Of a stretch of 24,906 nucleotides of DNA, positions 19,442-24,906 are shown piece after piece; position 1 is the first letter of the stretch; every line of letters starts with the position of its first letter. Source of the DNA: Fusarium oxysporum f. sp. lycopersici 4287 (lineage: Eukaryota; Ascomycota; Sordariomycetes; Hypocreales; Nectriaceae). Below the pieces are notes generated by a model. The model did not search any database, had not been told where the DNA came from, and saw only the letters and a list, made by a program, of their open reading frames with translations. The DNA is taken from the NCBI RefSeq assembly GCF_000149955.1, contig NC_030989.1:39358-64263 (forward strand), given 5' to 3'. The position numbers and the translations under genes were made by a program.

Positions 19442-20071
19442 CTAAGATAAGGTTAGTAGTATAATAAGTATTATAGCTATACTAAACTGCTTTAAAAAAT
19501 ATATCTTATTGGAGCGTGATCCGTAGAAGGCAGCCACAGCCTCTTTACCCAGTGTCGCTGCATCATCCAGCGCAACAGACGCAAAATCATTCAAAAGGTT
19601 CCAGTTGATATTCACTTTGGCTGCCAAGACCCAATCTGCAGCAGGCGCAAGCGGCGACGTGGAATGGCCACCGTCAGTCGCCACAGAAGCAAAGCCTTTC
19701 GTCGCAGGAAGCACCAGGCCAGCAATCTGGCCGGTGGCCCAGCCGCTGCCTCTGGTTCCAAGAAGACGTCCGTTCCAGTCAACCGAGACAGGCAGATGGA
19801 CAAAAGTGTTGATGGTGTCGTTCCAGCCCAGGTGGGTGTATTGGATGGTGGCATTGCACACTTGGACAGAGATTGGCGTTTCTATAGGCCAAAAGTTGGC
19901 CATAGTCTTGGGGGCTGTCACATTGGCCATGCTTGCGCTGATTGGCCGGATATGAGTGCCGTATAGCGCAATGCTAGAGAAGATGTCATGGACGAATGGC
20001 AAGGCAGATCCGGCCACGATGGGCGAGTGGGCGTTGGCGAACAATAACATGGCAGAAAGCGTGTGCAACAT
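19442..20071 (-). pseudogene. Tannase/feruloyl esterase family, 5' fragment
   Basis: The frame opens at 20071 and encodes 209 aa, against about 500-600 for the family. The first 190 residues look like the N-terminal part of a secreted tannase or feruloyl esterase. There is a hydrophobic leader with a possible signal peptide, and family blocks include NGRLLGTRGSGWATG, GFASVATDGGHS, LLNDFASVALDDAATLGK and AVAAFYGS. After FYGSRSNK the sequence turns into an AT-rich, Ile/Leu-coding stretch. The family at this point has the GCSTGGRQG-type motif carrying the catalytic serine, and it is missing. The remaining two thirds of the enzyme are not found on either side. The junction at about 19515 suggests replacement of the 3' part by repeat-derived DNA. 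Not expected to be catalytic. Confidence 0.8.
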
Positions 20072-21000
20072 GATGCTTTACAGTCAGGACGTCGAGATGA
20101 GAAACTCAAATGTTTTATTATATTACGGGTAGTGTTTGCTTTCGTGACTTGGGACGTAGGGTCTAGAGAAGCAAAATAGGGAAAAGGCATGGCCAAGGCG
20201 TTATCGCTAATCGTAATGCTTACCGAGCGAAAGAAAGCTCCAGGTCTAACCATAGACTCATGTGAAATGATTCTCTAGTAGGGTCAGGGGCAAGAACGAT
20301 TGGGGCGGTAACTTCCTCGGCAGTTCCGTCGGTGTATTTAGATAGTTTGAACATGGATAAGAATCCCCAGTGTCTCTACTCTCTATGCAGCTTCTCATTG
20401 TCTTCAACTTCCATTTACGACAAATTTCGGGCAAATGCTAGTTATACAAATATATAACACAACTAGGAACGTACTCATATACATTTCCACTCGTTTGCCT
20501 TATTTCAATCGTCTATGTAGATAAGTGGCTAGTAGCCTGACAGTGTGTATCGATTATTGATAACCCTTCGTGACAGGTGCTTTTAACATAACCAGTGTTT
20601 CATCCAATCTTTTCGGTGCCAACCTAGTCTGACTTCTTGTTACATAAGGTTTTATGCACAATTCATAGTACCGAGGTTGTCCCCACGCACCCCATCTCTG
20701 ACACCCTAATTGGCATCATGTTTGGCATATATGCTATGGCAATCAACCAAGCTACTGCCGTAAGTATCGCGATTGCCTTTACCGCACAATGATCGAAACC
20801 CATCGAATTGTAGACACGGCTAGTAGTGACATTGTCAAGCCATTTCCGCTAAAATATGAAAAGAACAAGGAATTACAAAGGGAGGGACGCGCCGGGGGGG
20901 CGCGGGGCGTGTGCGGACGTCCTTCCCAAGATTGGTCTACTCCTGCTGATAAATCGATCACTCGAGACACCGGGACTGATATCATCCGAATCATTTAGGC
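20072..21000. other. Intergenic region upstream of the tannase fragment
   Basis: About 930 bp with no recognisable gene. It includes the former tannase promoter, and a short G-rich stretch at about 20880-20915 whose origin I cannot tell. Confidence 0.4.
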
Positions 21001-21180
21001 AGTTTCAATACAACCATGTCTCTGAAACTGTTTAATTACTGGTGTAAATTAGGGCTACGGCCACGAAAGCGGCTTTATCTGCGGCATTTTCTGCGGCGAA
21101 TTTATAAGGAATGCCGCAATCTGCGGCAACGATTCATGCAATGCCGTAGTTTGAGGCAAAGATCGCTTTTGCGCAAGGTT
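21001..21180. repeat. Cluster of short palindromes (TGCGGCA/TGCCGCA), possible MITE-like remnant
   Basis: CAGTTTCA (near 21000) pairs with TGAAACTG about 16 bp later. TGCGGCATT at 21080-21088 pairs with AATGCCGCA at 21110-21118. TGCCGCA (21112-21118) and TGCGGCA (21122-21128) form a perfect hairpin with a 3-nt loop. Degenerate copies continue to about 21160 (ATGCCGTAG, TTGAGGCAA). Such nested palindromes suggest a small non-autonomous element, but no target-site duplication or transposase was identified. Confidence 0.4.
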
Positions 21181-21269
21181 TTTATAGATTAGCTAAACTT
21201 TATTTCTTTTGCGAGCGATCTCGGTCCCTTTATGCATCGGCGTCAAGAGTCGCTCCGAGTGGTCAATCC

Positions 21270-22640
21270 TAGAAGGAACAGTACGGAAGTTAGCTTATAG
21301 ACAGTATCTGGGTATTTAAGTGGAGACGACACTGCATCGTGCTGAAAGAGAAGGCCACCGACTTAACCTAATCGCTGTGGCTCTCGAGCGTCGCCAGTCA
21401 TGGATTCCAATCCTCTGCCATAGCTGGTTTTGTTGTAATCCAATTTAGCCCTTGTCCTTCGAAAATCTTTCTCGTTATGCTCCGCCTAGGACTAAAGATA
21501 AGCGCCGATGCATATACCTGAAGAGGCGCGTTCCTTATCGCCCACCCGTGTGATAAGATGAACCGGCGTGCATCTCGAGTGAGGTCAAATAAGTGGGACT
21601 TATTGGACTCTTTCTAATAGCGACACTAATTAGCGCCTCGGTGGTGCCATACGATGATTGTCCTGATTACCAATCCGTTATGAAGAAGAAACCGATGTGC
21701 ATCGAGTATCAGTGAAAGTAGGCTAGACTCGCCGGGCACTGTCTGCAGTCCGGTAGAGATGTTCAATATTGTTGAGGTGCGAGACTTACCTTCAGGAGTC
21801 TTTCCAGGCTTCCTATTGTATATACTATATCGAACATCGCCCCAGACAGACTTGAAGCTTCAATCCAATAGAGCAGGTAACCTTCAAGAAATCTGTGAAC
21901 TGGGCCGCTATCTCGGAGGTCGCCCTGACTCTGAGAGTACTTGTTGGGGGCCTCGCAGAGATGGTCGATCCAAAAGACGCAAGAGTACCGAACGGATGTC
22001 AGCGGATCTGGGCTTGGAATATCGAGTTTGTCAATGGAGAATCCGGGATAGCGCAGGCCGTAGATGTTCCGCTCGAGTGTTTTTGACATGGCTTCTATCG
22101 ACCGCAGGAATATGTTGCGATGGCCCTGGGCGCGACCCGACGGGAAGACTATAGTGGCTGCCTCCTGCGACGTCAGGAATTTTTTGCGATCGACGCCTGG
22201 GTGATCAGACGACAAGATTGAGGCTCCCTTGCCACTTAAGTAGTCCTTAGCCGACTAGTGAACAATGTAGACTTGGTCATCTCGCATGGTGAGGAATGAC
22301 CCCCACATCCTGATGATTGTCTGAATTCTTTCGGAGTGGTCTGAAATATCCTTCGGCAATCCGGATAGCACGCTCAGCTCAAGTAAGTGAAGTGGACGAT
22401 TATGCAAGGGTAGCCGCCGAAAGCACGAGCCGACAATACTCTGGATGTCTCCTCTTCAGCTGTTGAATCTGCTTCATTCTTCGAGCATGCAGCTCTTCCA
22501 GGCCCATCTCGTACATCGACGACTTTACTTTTGAGAATGGCTTCCAGCCCAAAGTTGGCAAGGTTGAGGTTGCCATAAACTCCAACACTCGGCTCGTACC
22601 GGTCACATACCCGCATATGGTAGCAGAAACAAAAATGGGT
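21270..22640 (-). pseudogene. NACHT-WD40 (HET-E/NWD-like NLR) remnant
   Basis: Read on the minus strand, consecutive pieces follow the order of a fungal NACHT-WD40 protein. First is the region after the nucleotide-binding domain (QQLKRRHPEYCRLVLSAA), then LELSVLSGLPKDISDH and MRDDQVYIVH. Next come GRAQGHRNIFLRSIEAMSKT, YGLRYPGFSIDKLDIPSPDP, RYSCVFWIDHLCEA and GPVHRFLEGYLLYWIEA. After a probable intron starting near 21789 (GTAAGTC), the pieces are DARRFILSHGW, NAPLQVYASALIFSP and WITTKPAMAEDW, then the beginning of a first WD40 blade (VKSVAFS). Lesions include TAA plus a frameshift near 22400, TAG at 22255-22257 (CAG position before SAKDYL) and TGA at 21398-21400. No nucleotide-binding P-loop and no full WD40 array remain. 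These proteins act in fungal non-self recognition; this copy cannot. Confidence 0.75.
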
Positions 22641-23072
22641 TTGGCTTATTGATGTATTGCCCGATCGTGGGGTCGTTGGCGAGGTATGGGGTCTTCTGAA
22701 CAGGAAGAAAGTAAGCCCCGTCCTGAGACGACATCTTCAATATATTAGTTGATTCACACCAACAATCAAAGTTCATTCGACTATTAATTACTTGAGAGGA
22801 GTTCTAGGCTTGAGAATTAATTTGGATTTATTAGGATAGCGTGAGTTTTCATCTTTCGTTGTAGTTAGTTAAGCCTTCGTTCACGGATTCAATGAGCCGG
22901 GATTTGGGCCGCAACCAGGTTGCGTGCGAATTACATTGATTCAATTAATTCCAAGATAGCTAAGGTGCCGATTAATATCGCCACCTAGTTTGACCACACG
23001 CTAGGTCTGTATTACTGGCAAGTTGCTCCTTGCAAGTATAGCCAGTGCCTACGCCTGATCAAATCAGAAGTT
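22641..23072. other. Intergenic region with a nested hairpin near the regulator's 3' end
   Basis: No gene is seen. ACTGGC (23014-23019) pairs with GCCAGT (23041-23046) around an inner GCAAG-N6-CTTGC hairpin. This is 27 bp beyond the stop of the next gene, on its 3' side, and could mark its transcript end (inference). Confidence 0.35.
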
Positions 23073-24906
23073 CTAATACATATTCTGCCACATCGCAGGT
23101 TGGCCAAATCCATCACTCCAAATCGCGTCGTCAAAGAGGCTCTCGCTTGAGTCCTCGACTGACCATAACAATTGATCCCACTGAAACTCTGGTACTATGG
23201 GAACAGTCATGGCAGAGTTCTGAAGGCAAGCTGCTGCATCCAGCTGAGGATTGTAGGCGGTAGGCACAAACTGCTCCTTGGGGTTCCAGCCAGCAACCTG
23301 CAGTACTTGGTTCGATGATGCCCGGCTTTGCGTGTTGAGATTCTGTGACGTTTGCGTATTGCGACGAACTCGAATTCTGCCTATGAGTGGCACGTTGGCT
23401 GTCATTTCATTTACGGAATTGCCTCCATTCTCGTCCTGCTTGAAAAGATCACAGAGACATCGAATTGTGTGAGCGCCACGATGCGCAAAATCCGACCCCA
23501 GACCCTCAGCCGACTTCTCTTCCATGAGCTGGAGAACTTCGGCCACTACACCCTCTATGCCAGATTTGTCAATCTGAAAGATTTGGAAATCCGGCAACGG
23601 AGAGCTGTGGGACATGAGTAGTAGCAGCACCACGGCTGTAAAGGCCTGGAGATCGAGCACGTTGAGACTGAAGAACCCAGAAGGTAGTTTCCGGCGAATG
23701 AACTGATACCTGTGAGCGACAGCTTTACAGGCGTCAATGCAGGCGAAGCGGCTGTATCCGTACTCCTGGCTTCTTTCCTGTCGGAGAACGGTCGGAAGAT
23801 ACGCTTTCATGAGTATACAATAGTGGACAAATTGAACTATGTGATCTGGTTTGAGATCGTCGTCCATGTCAATGGCCCACCAAGACTTGGGTGCTTCGCC
23901 AGCCAACGCCCTTGCTTGACGGGCAACTTCCAATGCAGCTGTGTATGACTTTGACTTCGAATCTTGCCCCCCGCTGATATCGTCGTGACCAAAGACTTCA
24001 GGGGTGATATCCATAAGCCGACTGATATATATAGAAGGTTGAACGACGCCATCTACCATGATAGGAAAGGGTGCCGTGTTCGAAAAGCGTCTTGTGTAAG
24101 GAGGGAGATTGACAAGCATGCCTACCATGCGGTCGATAGTGCACATGAGCTCCCATACCTCTGCCTTTCTTGCAGTGTCCTCGTGAACAACCCCATTGAA
24201 CTTCTTTTGCCGAGCTGATTGCGCCGCCTTTGGTAAGCCCATCAGCTCACCAAGTGCGATGAAATGCCGCAGCTTCAACCAGGCCCCATGAAGGTCTCCG
24301 CGGCCCATTAGTCTGATTCCTGTTAGATATAATAGGTACGAGGATATTGATAGTCCTCAGAGAGCTCGATGGCCCTAACTTACAGACGGACAAAATGTAA
24401 GCCCAGTCCGAGGCCAGCAATGGTACCGACTAGTCAGTCGTGGCTGAGAACCAGACTTTCAACGGCCTCCGATACGGCTCGCGAGAAGTTCAACCGTTTT
24501 CGAGAGCTAAGGGGCGATGGCCCTGTGTCGTTACTTTGTTGGGGGATTTGCTGAGCCGTAATAGCCACTGTCAAAAGCCAAGAAGCCAGGTCAACAACAT
24601 CGACATCTGGCTGGCACATCTCATCGTATCTTCCAAGCAATGCGTGATGCGAGTTGGGCGAGGCCGGCTGCGGTAGTAGCGAAGCTAACATGTGCATCCA
24701 GTCATAAGTGATTACCAGCATTTCTGCGGTTTCGTCCTTAGCTGGAATCAATCGTTGTAGTGCCGGTCGCACACGCTCGCATAATGTAGCAGAGGCTTTC
24801 TTCCGTCGCTCCAGAGCTCGTTCATGTTGCTGATTTCTGTCGAAGCTGAGGATGTCGTTGTGGAAAAGCGAGCGCAGGTGAGAGGATTCATCCGCGATGA
24901 GGGCCC
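23073..24906 (-). pseudogene. Fungal-specific transcription factor, C-terminal part with in-frame TGA (runs off right edge)
   Basis: This is the middle and C-terminal regions of a Zn2Cys6-type regulator. The frame enters from the right edge and continues to 24384. A 71-bp intron (24383-24313, GTAAGTTAGG donor, acceptor ATCAG) joins it to 24312-23073. The junction gives LHFVRLLMGRGDLHGAW, which matches the usual middle homology region. Signatures on both sides include SRAVSEAVESLVLSHD, LVGTIAGLGLGLHF, FIALGELMGLPK and ELMCTIDRMVGMLVNLP. Between SHD and LVGT is a TGA (24434-24436), in frame and inside conserved sequence; TGG to TGA is a simple explanation. A short intron that would remove it is not credible. 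The C-terminal tail is Gln/Asn- and acidic-residue-rich with a Trp-containing end, as in activation domains. The DNA-binding part lies outside the window. With one lesion, an assembly or sequencing error is possible. Confidence 0.75.

Noticed and set aside
20875..20920. G-rich stretch as a possible functional G-quadruplex
   Set aside because: The run pattern is irregular and not tied to a promoter or gene end; too weak to report.
24430..24475. Short intron (GTATCG...CTAG, about 46 bp) removing the TGA in the right-hand regulator
   Set aside because: It would delete conserved residues (SEAVESLVLSHD), and the branch point would lie only a few bases from the acceptor.

Overview
The window comes from a filamentous ascomycete (Pezizomycotina). 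Genes are split by short 50-75 bp introns with GTAAGT-like donors, CTNAY-type branch points and AG acceptors. There are three Zn2Cys6/fungal-domain transcription factors, secreted enzymes with signal peptides and a NACHT-WD40 (HET-E/NWD-type) relic. AT-rich blocks resemble RIP-mutated DNA. I cannot fix the genus from sequence alone. Much of it behaves as accessory DNA: five of the twelve protein-gene loci carry clear lesions.

Layout. (1) 1-2127: a Zn2Cys6 regulator (minus, runs off the left edge) is divergent from an intact MDR oxidoreductase (plus). Their shared promoter holds two CGGATA-N5-TATCC(G) palindromes. (2) 2128-2882: gene-free and AT-rich from about 2340. (3) 2883-7962: a decaying aldoxime-nitrile locus. 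A haem aldoxime dehydratase (minus) has four internal stops and a broken 3' end. It is divergent from an intact three-exon nitrilase (plus). A Zn2Cys6 regulator (minus) with a 1-nt frameshift follows, convergent with the nitrilase. The dehydratase/nitrilase promoter has a repeated GTTGATTCCGA motif, GATA-factor motifs and opposed CreA-like motifs. (4) 8302-9864: NCS1 purine/cytosine-type permease. (5) 11663-15040: a probably GPI-anchored glucose/sorbosone-dehydrogenase-like (AA12-like) protein, convergent with a secreted 539-aa protein of unknown function. (6) 16457-16945: a small cysteine-containing secreted protein next to an AT-rich block. (7) 18052-18881: intact alpha/beta hydrolase. (8) 19442-20071: a tannase/feruloyl-esterase 5' fragment whose homology stops just before the catalytic serine region, in AT-rich DNA. 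(9) 21001-21180: a cluster of GCCGCA/TGCGGC palindromes. (10) About 21270-22640: a NACHT-WD40 remnant. (11) 23073-24906: the C-terminal part of another fungal transcription factor, with an in-frame TGA, running off the right edge.

How the parts could work together. Aldoxime dehydratase plus nitrilase would convert an aldoxime to a nitrile and then to a carboxylic acid. The adjacent regulator and the nitrogen- and carbon-type promoter motifs fit a catabolic or detoxifying use of such compounds. In this strain the first step and the regulator look dead while the nitrilase is intact. The left-hand regulator/oxidoreductase pair looks like an independent, probably co-regulated unit. I saw no RNA genes, CRISPR arrays or intact transposase genes.
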